A DNA stretch of 54,276 nt. It comes from a bacterium (GTDB lineage Bacteria > Patescibacteriota > Patescibacteriia > Patescibacteriales > VMTK01). The DNA lies in NCBI GenBank assembly GCA_030693295.1, contig JAUYAT010000034.1, positions 1 to 54,276 of the forward strand, given 5' to 3'. The first letter of the stretch is position 1. Each line of letters starts with the position of its first letter. The translations under genes and the position numbers were made by a program. Shown piece by piece: positions 1-7,274 of this stretch. The notes below the pieces were generated by a model. It had not been told where the DNA came from and did not search any database. It saw only the letters and a list, made by a program, of their open reading frames with translations.

Positions 1-9
1 ACGTTATAT
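1..9 (+). other. attC-like right end (partial)
   Basis: The first bases read acGTTATAT, resembling the right-hand core that ends the attC-like sites at 5671, 7179 and 54038 (ATACGTTAGGC, AAACGTTAAAT, ATACGTTGTCT). It is probably the truncated end of a site lying mostly outside the window. The last three bases do not fit the GTTRRRY consensus strictly, so the call is weak and rests on position at the start of an accessory array. Confidence 0.3.
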
Positions 10-162
10 GAAATACATGTTTTCCTTTTGGGCTACCGCCCAGCTCTTAAAAAAGAATTCAATTTTATTTTTTAATTTAATAAAAGAGGGGTAATAAGGT
101 GTTTTCTCCGCTCCGCTACGAAAACGATTTATTTATAAGGGGAAAACGAATACAATAACTTT

Positions 163-172
163 GCCTAACACG
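163..172 (+). other. attC-like left half-site
   Basis: GCCTAACACG fits the integron R'' consensus RYYYAAC and is identical to the left arm at 53613-53622. It lies 14 bases upstream of the radC fragment start. No matching right arm follows until 5671, so this half-site is probably orphaned by later insertion or deletion. Confidence 0.4.
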
Positions 173-182
173 AAAATAATAT

Positions 183-620
183 ATGCCAAAAATTAAGGAT
201 ATTCCAAAAATTGATCGCCCAAGAGAAAGATTTTTGCAAAAAGGGGCTGATGCACTTTCAAAGAGTGATCTTTTAGCGATTCTTTTGGGTAGCGGAATAA
301 AGGGAAAAAATGTTAGACAACTTTCAGAAAATATTATCAAAAAATTTGGTAAAAAGTTTTTAGATATAACTGTTGATGATCTGTTAGAAGTTTCAGGGAT
401 TGGACAAGCCAAGGCATTGCAAATTGTTTCTGCAATTTCCTTAGTAAAAAGATTCTACGCGGACGAAAAATCAAACGAGATTATTATTAAAAATTCTCAA
501 GATGTTTTATCGCTTACTTACGATTTAAGGGATAAGAAAAAAGAACATTTGGTTTGTTTATACCTTAATGCTAGAAATTCCCTACTCAAAAAGGAGGTCG
601 TTAGCGTTGGATTATTTTAA
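183..620 (+). pseudogene. radC: RadC N-terminal fragment
   Basis: The 145 residues match the N-terminal half of RadC/UPF0758 proteins: an opening of the IPKIDRPRERF type, a helix-hairpin-helix-like stretch (LEVSGIGQAKALQIVSA) and the beginning of the JAB domain (LRDKKKEHLVCLYLNARN, VVSVG). Full RadC is about 220-230 residues. Here the reading frame stops exactly where the metal-binding HxH...D part of the JAB domain should begin, so the catalytic half is missing. A different gene starts 12 bases later, suggesting the tail was replaced by the following module. No Shine-Dalgarno precedes the start; an attC-like GCCTAAC lies just upstream. Identification is good; function is probably lost. Confidence 0.75.
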
Positions 621-632
621 TCAATACTCAAT

Positions 633-1484
633 ATGAAAAAAACAAATTCAATAGTCTTATTTAATCAAAAGCAAGTTCGTCGTTTTTATGATGAAAAAAA
701 AGAAACTTGGTATTTCTCTATTATTGATGTTATCGAAATCTTGACTGACGCTAGTATTCCAAGGAGATATTGGAGCGACTTGAAAAGTAAGCTGAAAAAC
801 GAAGGTAGTGAAGTGTACGAAAAAATCGTACAGTTGAAAATGACCGCCCCTGACGGAAAGAAAAGAGAAACAGACTCTTTTTCCACTGAAGACCTGCTTC
901 GTGTAATCCAATCAATTCCTTCTCCGAAAGCAGAACCTTTTAAATTATGGCTTGCCAAGGTTGGATATGAACGAATTGAAGAAACAGAAGATCCCGAACT
1001 TGCTTTTGATAGAGCGATGAAAACATATTTGCAAAAAGGTTATTCAAGAGAATGGATAAATCAACGATTAAAAAGTATTGAAGTGCGCAAAGAATTAACC
1101 GATGAATGGCAAGAGCGGGAAATGAAAGAAGGCCTGGAATATGCGATACTAACAGATGAGATTACGAGAGCGTGGGCAGATAGAAGCGTGAGAGATTATA
1201 AAAAGTTTAAGGGACTGAAAAAAGAAAATTTGAGAGATAATATGACTAATCTCGAATTAGTGTTGAATATGCTGGCGGAAGCCTCAACAACAGAAATATC
1301 TAAAAAGAAAAAACCGCAAGGACTGGAAAACAATAAACAGATTGCCCGAGCGGGAGGATTTGCTGCAAAAAAGGCGAGAATTGAAATAGAAAAACAAACA
1401 GGCGAAAGTGTGATAACTGCTAGAAATGCAAAAATTCTAAAGGGTAAACAAAATCCTTCTTTACCTGATAAAAGTAATAAATAG
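633..1484 (+). CDS. Bro-N / DinD-like protein
   Basis: 283 residues. The N-terminal about 110 residues resemble the BRO-N domain of phage antirepressors and DinD (residues 7-40 with FYDEKKETWYFSIIDVIEIL, later FSTEDLLRVIQSIPSPKAEP and FKLWLAKVGYERIEE). The middle and C-terminal part is charged and helical, ending in a Lys-rich tail with KQIARAGGFAAKKARIEIE, the position where DinD proteins carry a helix-turn-helix-like tail. Such proteins are DNA-binding and common in mobile and defence islands. It starts 12 bases after the radC fragment and ends 2 bases before the PLD-like nuclease, suggesting co-transcription. Exact role unknown. Confidence 0.6.
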   Translation: MKKTNSIVLFNQKQVRRFYDEKKETWYFSIIDVIEILTDASIPRRYWSDLKSKLKNEGSEVYEKIVQLKMTAPDGKKRETDSFSTEDLLRVIQSIPSPKAEPFKLWLAKVGYERIEETEDPELAFDRAMKTYLQKGYSREWINQRLKSIEVRKELTDEWQEREMKEGLEYAILTDEITRAWADRSVRDYKKFKGLKKENLRDNMTNLELVLNMLAEASTTEISKKKKPQGLENNKQIARAGGFAAKKARIEIEKQTGESVITARNAKILKGKQNPSLPDKSNK

Positions 1485-1486
1485 TT

Positions 1487-2404
1487 ATGTCTATACAAAT
1501 TTTATCAAATCTAAATTACCCTATCGGTAATATCATCAATCAAGAATTACAGAACGCGCAATCCGCGAGAATTGCTATTGCCTTTCTAAAATACTCGGGC
1601 ATAAAAGTAATAGAGAAGTCGCTAAATCAATGTTTAGACAACAATGGAAGCGTTGAGATTATCGCTGGGCTTGATTTCAAAACAACTGACCCGCAATCAA
1701 TGCATTATTTAATTCAACTCCAAAAATCAAAGCCTAACTTAAAATTTTATTGTTACGGTGATAAAGATGTTAATAAAAACAACATCGTATTTCATCCCAA
1801 AATTTATTTATTTCAAGGCAAAAGAGAAACAACGGGTATCGTCGGCAGCACAAATCTAACAAGTGGAGGATTAATGACAAATTTTGAGGCAAACGTAATT
1901 TTTAAAGAAAGCAAACCTCTTTATTTTTCACAGCTTGAAGCAATTTATAATTCTGTAAAATTTACGGACTCTGTTTTTTCGCCTGACGAAGAATATTTGG
2001 CGGGGTATTCCGATGTTTATAAAGCATTTTTACACAACGAAGAAAAAGCAACGACAGATAAAAGCATTCAGAAAGTGGTTAATCAAATTAGAAAACGAGA
2101 GGAATTTTTGCCCGGTCCCGTTCCGTCAATTAAAGGTCTTATAATCCAGATTATTAAAGAACAACAAATCAAGGGAATAGAATTTGTACCGCTTCAAACA
2201 ATCTATGAGGAAGTTGAGAGATTAGTAGTTGAAAAAAATCTAGTATATAAAATGGACACATTTAGAAATTCTATCCGTGGCGAACTTAATACCCACGAGG
2301 ATAATAGCAATCATCCAAGCAATATACACCTGTTTGTTCGCTCAAACGACGAAAAGGGATATTATTCTTTGACTGATAATGGGAAAAATTATCAGGGCAG
2401 ATAA
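1487..2404 (+). CDS. PLD-superfamily HKD nuclease-like protein
   Basis: 305 residues. The N-terminal half has the phospholipase-D-type fold signature: a strand-rich start, FHPKIYLF (HxK) near residue 104 and GSTNLTSGG about 18 residues later, typical of HKD-family nucleases associated with restriction and helicase systems. One HKD motif is visible, so it would act as a dimer. The C-terminal 100 residues look like a winged-helix or restriction-associated DNA-binding domain (EEVERLVVEKNLVYKMDTFR). It is packed between the Bro-N gene and the AlwI-like endonuclease, so a role in DNA restriction or defence is inferred from context. Confidence 0.6.
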   Translation: MSIQILSNLNYPIGNIINQELQNAQSARIAIAFLKYSGIKVIEKSLNQCLDNNGSVEIIAGLDFKTTDPQSMHYLIQLQKSKPNLKFYCYGDKDVNKNNIVFHPKIYLFQGKRETTGIVGSTNLTSGGLMTNFEANVIFKESKPLYFSQLEAIYNSVKFTDSVFSPDEEYLAGYSDVYKAFLHNEEKATTDKSIQKVVNQIRKREEFLPGPVPSIKGLIIQIIKEQQIKGIEFVPLQTIYEEVERLVVEKNLVYKMDTFRNSIRGELNTHEDNSNHPSNIHLFVRSNDEKGYYSLTDNGKNYQGR

Positions 2405-2423
2405 GTTAATGATCTATAAAAAT

Positions 2424-2654
2424 ATGACAAAAAAATATTATTACGCACTGTTTGATAATCAGAACAATCGAACTACTTCAATCGGTATCAATAAAACATC
2501 AAAAGATGCCGTGAAAAATCGTCTAATAGGTTTTTTATTACTCAGTAATTTCTCAGAAGAAGGTGAAAATTCAATAAAAACGAATACTTTATCTCAATTA
2601 TTGAATTATTATGAGTTTGCGTTACTAAAATCGAGAGTTCCATTCGAGATTTGA
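2424..2654 (+). CDS. Small protein before AlwI-like gene
   Basis: About 76 residues starting MTKKYYYALFDNQNNRTTS; an in-frame ATG at 2409 is an alternative start. I do not recognise a domain. The frame closes at 2652-2654 while the downstream AlwI-like frame is already open from 2629, and residues just before the stop (LLKSR) continue naturally into REFHSRFDTWFK in the other frame. It is therefore either a separate small partner protein or the 5' part of the endonuclease gene split by a one-base frameshift near 2631-2640. Confidence 0.4.
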   Translation: MTKKYYYALFDNQNNRTTSIGINKTSKDAVKNRLIGFLLLSNFSEEGENSIKTNTLSQLLNYYEFALLKSRVPFEI

Positions 2655-2736
2655 TACTTGGTTTAAAATTGCTAAAGAGCTTGGCTTTGTTTGGTATTGG
2701 CCAAATGAAGAAATTAAATTTTCCGAAAGCGGAAAA

Positions 2737-3858
2737 ATGTTATTGGATAAAGAGAAACCAGAAAATGAGTTAATGGTTTTTGCTAATGCTTTTGCAAAAT
2801 ATCAACGCCAAAACCCGTTTCGTCGAGTTTTAAATAAAAATGTTCCGCTTATTTTACTCATACAAACTATAAAACTTTTGAATAATGATTCTGAATACAA
2901 AGGAGCTGGCATTTCCAGATTAGAAATACCTTTATTGCTATGTTGGCAAAACGATAATGCCAAAAGTTTATATCGAGAAATAAAGAAATTGCGCAAAAAA
3001 TACGGCTATTCGCCAAGCAACGAAGTGATTTTAGAGCTTTGCTATGGATTACTAAATGAAACAAAAAGAGACGATAACTCCATTTTAGGAGATTACCCCG
3101 ATGATTTTATTCGTAAAATGCGTTTAACTGGTCTACTTTCTCTACGCGGAGGTGGTCGTTTTATAGATATAAACACAAAAGAAACAGCAACCGTTGATTA
3201 TATTTTGAAAAAATATGTTTCTTACAAAAAATTTAAAACTGAAAAAGAATTTTTTGAATATATCGGCGAAGTTGATCGCGATTTAATCACAACACTTTCT
3301 GTATTTAAAGCCCCAGCAAAAACTACAAAGGCAGAACTGGAAAAATGGGTTAATCACTATGCTTGGGAATCAATTAAAAACGAACTTCTTAATTTAGCAC
3401 AAAAAAAATCTTCCAGTGATGATATTTTGAAAATTATTGAACAGCCATTGCGCTTAGAATTTCTAACTTCATTGGCTATCCTTAAAAAATTACCGAATGT
3501 TATCGTAAAACCGAATTTTGTATCCGACGACGAAGGACTGCCAACGAGTTTTGCTTCTGGCGGAAGCCCTGATATTGAATGCACGGAAAATAAAGACACT
3601 ATTTTAGTTGAAGTAACTTTACTGACAGGAACACAACAACATATCAGAGAATCGTTTTCTATACATCGACATCTTGAGGAGTATGCTAAAAAAGGCACTA
3701 AATCATATTCTGTGTTTATTTCGCCAAAATCTTTTATTGATACCGAACGCTACTTTGATTTTATCAAAAAAGATGGTCTGGAAGTTAGGATCTCCGATAT
3801 TGACAAATTTGTTAATAGCCTTGAGATGAAAACCACATTGAATGAAGTAACCATGTAA
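2737..3858 (+). CDS. AlwI-family-like restriction endonuclease, 5' end damaged
   Basis: 373 residues from the first ATG, but coding similarity extends upstream without a start codon to about 2629 (EFHSRFDTWFKIAKELG). The sequence has the look of AlwI-type type II endonucleases: NPFRRVLNKNVPLILLI, DDFIRKMRLTGL, SLRGGGRFIDIN, and a C-terminal PD-(D/E)XK-like core with VEVTLLTGTQQ followed by HRHLEEYA. AlwI proteins recognise GGATC; specificity here is unknown. Family members exceed 500 residues, so the N-terminus is missing or frameshifted into the preceding ORF. No methyltransferase is encoded nearby, leaving protection unexplained unless it acts as a nickase or is inactive. Confidence 0.5.
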   Translation: MLLDKEKPENELMVFANAFAKYQRQNPFRRVLNKNVPLILLIQTIKLLNNDSEYKGAGISRLEIPLLLCWQNDNAKSLYREIKKLRKKYGYSPSNEVILELCYGLLNETKRDDNSILGDYPDDFIRKMRLTGLLSLRGGGRFIDINTKETATVDYILKKYVSYKKFKTEKEFFEYIGEVDRDLITTLSVFKAPAKTTKAELEKWVNHYAWESIKNELLNLAQKKSSSDDILKIIEQPLRLEFLTSLAILKKLPNVIVKPNFVSDDEGLPTSFASGGSPDIECTENKDTILVEVTLLTGTQQHIRESFSIHRHLEEYAKKGTKSYSVFISPKSFIDTERYFDFIKKDGLEVRISDIDKFVNSLEMKTTLNEVTM

Positions 3859-3864
3859 TTTTTT

Positions 3865-5388
3865 ATGAGCATATTTATAAAAAAATTAACGGTCAAAAAT
3901 TATAAATGCTTTGAAAATGAGCCGATAGATTTTAGTATTCCAAACGGAACTAAAGGAAGTGGGCTAAATATCCTGATTGGCGAAAATGGAAATGGAAAAA
4001 CTTCTATACTTGAAGCAATTAATTATCTCACACTAAGTAGTTTTTCTGCTGAAAATAAATTAAGTATAAACGACTTTTTTGATTTCAAAAAAGACATTTT
4101 GATTGAGGGTGAAACTGATGAGTTTGACTGTAGCTCGTCAATCGATTTTTATAAAGATTGGAGTTTTAAATCAAAAGGCATTTATTTTAAAGCAAAAAGT
4201 AGAGATACCAAGGAAAGAGGTAATTTATTATCAAGCCCTTTTCAAATTAACAATTATTTTATTTCACAGGAAAAGTATATAAAAAAAGATGGGACACAAG
4301 GAAAAGAAATTGATGGTAGGGACAAAATATTTTCAAAATCAAGAATTAATGGCGATGAAGAGTTGAATATTTTCTTTTTTGATAAAAACAGAACAAGACA
4401 AATTGCCACTGGAAATTACAAAACTACATTTGAAAAAATATGCGATGATCTTAATTGGAATTTTGTAAAAAATCTCAACGATGAAAATATTGAAAAAATT
4501 GTTCAAAATATAGCTGGAGAATATTTTAAAAACATTGAGGAAATTACAAAAAAGAATGTAGGAAAAAAAACGGCGAAAGACTTGAAAGATTTTTTTGGAA
4601 ACGATGAATTTGAAAAAATTAAAATTGAGCTTTTAAATCTTCTCCATCCTTTTTCTAATGCATTTTTTGCTATACGAAACGAAAATGCACTATCTCAAAT
4701 AAATGTGAGAGATTTAGGATCAGGCGTTGAAATAATATTAACTCTTTTAATGCTAAAAAATATTGCAGGAGCTTCCAAGGGAAGCATTATCTATTTAATT
4801 GACGAGCCAGAATTACATCTTCATCCTAAAGCACAAACCAAGTTACTTAATTTACTTCTTGAAGAAGCAAAAGATAAACAAATTATTATTTCTACCCATT
4901 CACCCTATTTATTCCGAGGTGCAATTTCTGAAAATGCCACACTTCTACTTTTTACCAGAGATGAAACTAAAAAAATCACAATTACAGACGCAAGAGATAA
5001 AGGCTGGGGATTATTTCCTTGGAGTCCATCATGGGGCGAAGTTAATTTTTTCGCTTATGATATGCCTACCATTGAATTTCATGATGAGTTATATGGATTT
5101 CTGCATGAAGCGTATATAGGAAAAGCAAGTGATCAAACAGATGCTGATAACAGAGGAAAACAAACGGTTTTTGAGAAAGATTTTCTTCAAACAAAATTAA
5201 CCACTACAAAAAAGTGGACTCCAGAATTTGGTGGAGTAGCTAAAAATGAAGAAGGTATTACCTTGTCTACATTTATTAGGAGTAAGACTCATCATCCTGA
5301 AAATAAAACTATGCAAAATGCGAATTTCACGGATATTGAGTTAAAAAATTCAATCGATGAATTGATTAAAATAATAAAGAATCCATAA
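3865..5388 (+). CDS. AAA ATPase (RecF/OLD-like)
   Basis: 507 residues. Starts with the IKKLTVKNYKCFE pattern of RecF/SMC-like ATPases; Walker A GENGNGKTS at about residue 39-47; ABC-type signature region DLGSGVEIILTLL near 280; Walker B YLIDEPELHLHP and the switch histidine segment IISTHSPYLF near 345. No TOPRIM domain is evident in the C-terminal 150 residues, so it is not a full OLD nuclease. It starts 6 bases after the AlwI-like gene. ATPases of this type pair with nucleases in anti-phage modules; a defence role with the upstream endonuclease or PLD protein is inference. Confidence 0.7.
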   Translation: MSIFIKKLTVKNYKCFENEPIDFSIPNGTKGSGLNILIGENGNGKTSILEAINYLTLSSFSAENKLSINDFFDFKKDILIEGETDEFDCSSSIDFYKDWSFKSKGIYFKAKSRDTKERGNLLSSPFQINNYFISQEKYIKKDGTQGKEIDGRDKIFSKSRINGDEELNIFFFDKNRTRQIATGNYKTTFEKICDDLNWNFVKNLNDENIEKIVQNIAGEYFKNIEEITKKNVGKKTAKDLKDFFGNDEFEKIKIELLNLLHPFSNAFFAIRNENALSQINVRDLGSGVEIILTLLMLKNIAGASKGSIIYLIDEPELHLHPKAQTKLLNLLLEEAKDKQIIISTHSPYLFRGAISENATLLLFTRDETKKITITDARDKGWGLFPWSPSWGEVNFFAYDMPTIEFHDELYGFLHEAYIGKASDQTDADNRGKQTVFEKDFLQTKLTTTKKWTPEFGGVAKNEEGITLSTFIRSKTHHPENKTMQNANFTDIELKNSIDELIKIIKNP

Positions 5389-5404
5389 TGAGAAGTTTTC
5401 GGTC

Positions 5405-5510
5405 GGGGCAATTCACCCCTTTTATTCCCCTCTTGCCCCTCCCTCAAGCAGAATAAGGAGTTTTGGATTTTGGGCATTCACCCCTGACCCCTCTGCCCAA
5501 AATCCAAAAC
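5405..5510. repeat. Two stem-loops with related C-rich loops
   Basis: Hairpin 1 pairs GGGGCAA (5405-5411) with TTGCCCC (5433-5439). Hairpin 2 pairs 17 bases perfectly (5460-5476 with 5494-5510, GTTTTGGATTTTGGGCA). Both loops begin TTCACCCC and end CCCCTC. Related words recur at 7208-7235 and at 8274-8297 (AAGGAGTTTTGG then GGGCATTCA), so this is a repeat family of the accessory island. It could also terminate transcription of the preceding ATPase operon, although no long T run follows. Confidence 0.6.
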
Positions 5511-5576
5511 GGAAAAAGAAATTTTAAAATTTTTTAAAACAATTCCGACTGCTGTCGGAAAAAAAAGAAATACATC

Positions 5577-5677
5577 AGCTAACACGGCATATCTGGTTAC
5601 GGCTTTTTACAAAAGCCTTCACCCATATTTGCCTCCGCTACGCTGCGGCAAACTTCGGATATTCCTAAACGTTAAAT
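5577..5677 (+). other. attC-like recombination site (complete)
   Basis: This 101-base site starts AGCTAAC and ends GTTAAAT (fits GTTRRRY). The arms pair imperfectly: ACACGGCATATCTGG on the left against CTTCGGATATTCC on the right, with extra unpaired bases as in integron attC sites. Two inner hairpins form the variable part: GGCTTTT-TAC-AAAAGCC and TTTGCC...GGCAAA. Length, core bases and folding match attC. Nothing is inserted in its loop, unlike the related pairs at 5922-6545 and 53613-54044. Confidence 0.6.
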
Positions 5678-5714
5678 GAAATTTTGACTCTCTAATAAAT
5701 TAAATGGCATAAAT

Positions 5715-5906
5715 ATGGCAAGAACAGGCGGCCTGGGTTCAAAAGACGCACAGGCATTACACAAAACAGCGGACGCAACGCAACAGTTAGTTAGATTAAA
5801 TAAAGAAACTGGCAGACAGACGAAGTGGATGATTGCGTTAACAATTATTATCACGATTCTAACCTTAATAATGGCAATCCCCGTGGTAACGGATATTTTA
5901 AATTAA
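5715..5906 (+). CDS. Small membrane protein (cassette ORF)
   Basis: 63 residues with a charged, polar N-terminal half (KDAQALHKTADATQQLVRLN) and one C-terminal transmembrane helix (WMIALTIIITILTLIMAI). No family recognised. It is the only ORF between the core GTTAAAT at 5671 and the next left half-site at 5922. The cassette ends are inverted repeats: AAATTTTGACTC (5679-5690) and GAGTCAAAACTT (5909-5920), 11 of 12 complementary. This is what is expected of the two ends of an excisable integron cassette. Confidence 0.6.
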   Translation: MARTGGLGSKDAQALHKTADATQQLVRLNKETGRQTKWMIALTIIITILTLIMAIPVVTDILN

Positions 5907-5921
5907 ACGAGTCAAAACTTC

Positions 5922-5953
5922 ACTTGACACCGAATATACGGTTGCATAAAAAT
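5922..5953 (+). other. attC-like left arm
   Basis: ACTTGAC (a variant of RYYYAAC) followed by ACCGAATATACGGTTGCAT resembles the left arms at 5577 and 53613. Just upstream, GAGTCAAAACTT completes the inverted repeat with the cassette start at 5679. Its right-hand partner is 6481-6545; an ORF for a membrane protein lies between the two arms. AAAAATTTA here pairs with TAAATTTTTTT just after that ORF. Confidence 0.45.
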
Positions 5954-5985
5954 TTAGATAATTTTATTTTCTAACTTATAACACC

Positions 5986-6471
5986 ATGAACACAAAAACA
6001 ATAAGCTATTTAAGGGAAAAATTATGGTATAGACTTATAAAGGTTATTTATATTTTTTCATTTATATATTGTATCGGCGCAAGCATGGGATTTGCGATTA
6101 ATGAATTTGATAGTAACTACATAGTCATATCGCTGTTTACTCTCATACTATTCCCTATTTTAACTTATATCGGCTTTGAAATAATAAGAAGGTCATTTTA
6201 TTATATTGTTATAGGCACAATACAACCTATTGATGATAATTATTTAATGAAACTGAAAAAATATAAATTTTTAATCTCAGGTATTTTAATTATTTTACTA
6301 CTTATCATTCTGTTTCTTTGGTTTTTGGGATACCAAATAGAAAAAGACCAACAAAAAAATAAAGCAAAAGATGTATCTGAATTTCCAGAATCGCATATAT
6401 TATCAGATTCACCACAACTAAGAATAAAACCTATTAAATTAAACATACCACCTAAAAATAAAATTGTTTAA
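5986..6471 (+). CDS. Three-helix membrane protein inside attC-like arms
   Basis: 161 residues with three predicted transmembrane helices: VIYIFSFIYCIGASMGFAI, YIVISLFTLILFPILTYIGF and ISGILIILLLIILFLWFLGY, followed by a polar tail. No family recognised. AT-rich codon use resembles the other accessory genes. It lies entirely between the left (5922) and right (6481) arms of one attC-like site rather than between two sites. No clear Shine-Dalgarno is seen before the ATG. Confidence 0.6.
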   Translation: MNTKTISYLREKLWYRLIKVIYIFSFIYCIGASMGFAINEFDSNYIVISLFTLILFPILTYIGFEIIRRSFYYIVIGTIQPIDDNYLMKLKKYKFLISGILIILLLIILFLWFLGYQIEKDQQKNKAKDVSEFPESHILSDSPQLRIKPIKLNIPPKNKIV

Positions 6472-6480
6472 ATTTTTTTA

Positions 6481-6545
6481 GTTCGCTCACCCGAATTCGC
6501 CCATGCTCCGCTTTGGCAAATTTCTGATACACGCACACATTAGAC
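6481..6545 (+). other. attC-like right arm
   Basis: GTTCGCTCACCC, a short hairpin (GAATTCGCC...GGCAAATTTC), then CTGATACACGCACACATTAGAC. The same layout (GTTCGCTCACCC, hairpin, GGATATCCCGATACGTTAGGC) occurs at 7121-7185. The terminal core ATTAGAC differs from GTTRRRY by its first base. Pairs with the left arm at 5922. Confidence 0.45.
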
Positions 6546-6611
6546 AAAATTGCAAAAACTTTTATTACTAATTAATTATATAAAAGTGCTGAATAATTCT
6601 TTCTCTTTGTC

Positions 6612-6632
6612 ATTCCCAGCTTGACTGGGAAT
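6612..6632. repeat. REP-like palindrome
   Basis: ATTCCCAG-CTTGA-CTGGGAAT is a perfect 8-base inverted repeat, part of the CATTCCCxx...xxGGGAATCC family; a longer relative is at 6738-6790. It may double as an attC-like left arm because GCTTGAC (6619-6625) fits the core, and AACGGTAAGAAT (6642-6653) is 11 of 12 complementary to ATTCTTAACGTT at 7112-7123, just after the next ORF. Confidence 0.5.
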
Positions 6633-6737
6633 CCATGAGTTAACGGTAAGAATAAGAAAATAGATAAAAGTGTTAAAAAATATTATAGTACTTTTTAAAC
6701 TTTTTATTGATTATTCGCGTTTTTGCGGCTCACTCCT

Positions 6738-6790
6738 GGATTCCCGCTTTCGCTCGCCTCGCTGAAGCTTTGGCGAAGCGGGCGGGAATG
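6738..6790. repeat. REP-like palindrome with CGCCTCGCTGAAGC insert
   Basis: GGATTCCCGC (6738-6747) pairs with GCGGGAAT (6782-6789); the interior contains CGCCTCGCTGAAGCTTTGGCGAAGCGGGC. The interior word recurs inside coding genes at 32938, 38298 and 40693, so this is an intergenic copy of a palindromic element spread through the genome. Confidence 0.65.
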
Positions 6791-6819
6791 ACAGAATTAA
6801 ATTATTCAACAATCTATAT

Positions 6820-7107
6820 ATGACAAACATACAAATGCAAAATTTACACAAAGAGATAGGCGAAGCGAGAGAAGAAAATATGAATGAGCGAAACAATAAC
6901 AAAAATATTAAAAAAACAAAACGTAGAAAAATTTCGAAATTTAATATACTAATAATAAGCATTGTGCTAATGCAAATTTTTGTTTACATTACTAGTCCGG
7001 TAAAACATCCTTTTGAAGATTATTTTGGAGTTATCTTGGTGGGTTTAATAATTTTAGCTATTGGAAATTTTGTAAAGTTTATTATTAGAAAAATAAAAAA
7101 TAAATAA
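6820..7107 (+). CDS. Small two-helix membrane protein
   Basis: 95 residues: a polar, Asn/Lys-rich N-terminal 40 residues (MNERNNNKNIKKTKRRK) then two transmembrane helices (NILIISIVLMQIFVYIT and YFGVILVGLIILAIGNFV) and a basic tail. An internal ATG at 6880 would give a 75-residue form. No family recognised. It is flanked by inverted words (6642-6653 and 7112-7123) and followed by an attC-like right arm, again placing the ORF inside a site rather than between sites. Confidence 0.5.
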   Translation: MTNIQMQNLHKEIGEAREENMNERNNNKNIKKTKRRKISKFNILIISIVLMQIFVYITSPVKHPFEDYFGVILVGLIILAIGNFVKFIIRKIKNK

Positions 7108-7111
7108 TTTA

Positions 7112-7185
7112 ATTCTTAACGTTCGCTCACCCAAATTTTCGCTCCCTTTGGTCGCAAAAACTACGGATATCCCGATACGTTAGGC
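7112..7185 (+). other. attC-like right arm
   Basis: ATTCTTAACGTTCGCTCACCC, a short imperfect hairpin around TTTTCGCTCCC...GGTCGCAAAA, then ACTACGGATATCCCGATAC and the core GTTAGGC (7179-7185), which fits GTTRRRY exactly. GGATATCCCGATACGTT is shared with the right arm at 54024-54040. Confidence 0.55.
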
Positions 7186-7274
7186 AAAAAGAATTCCCTC
7201 CCGAGGCGGGCAGGCACCCCTTTAATTCCCCTCTTCCCAAAGCGAAAAATAAAGTTATAAATTTTAAAATAATT

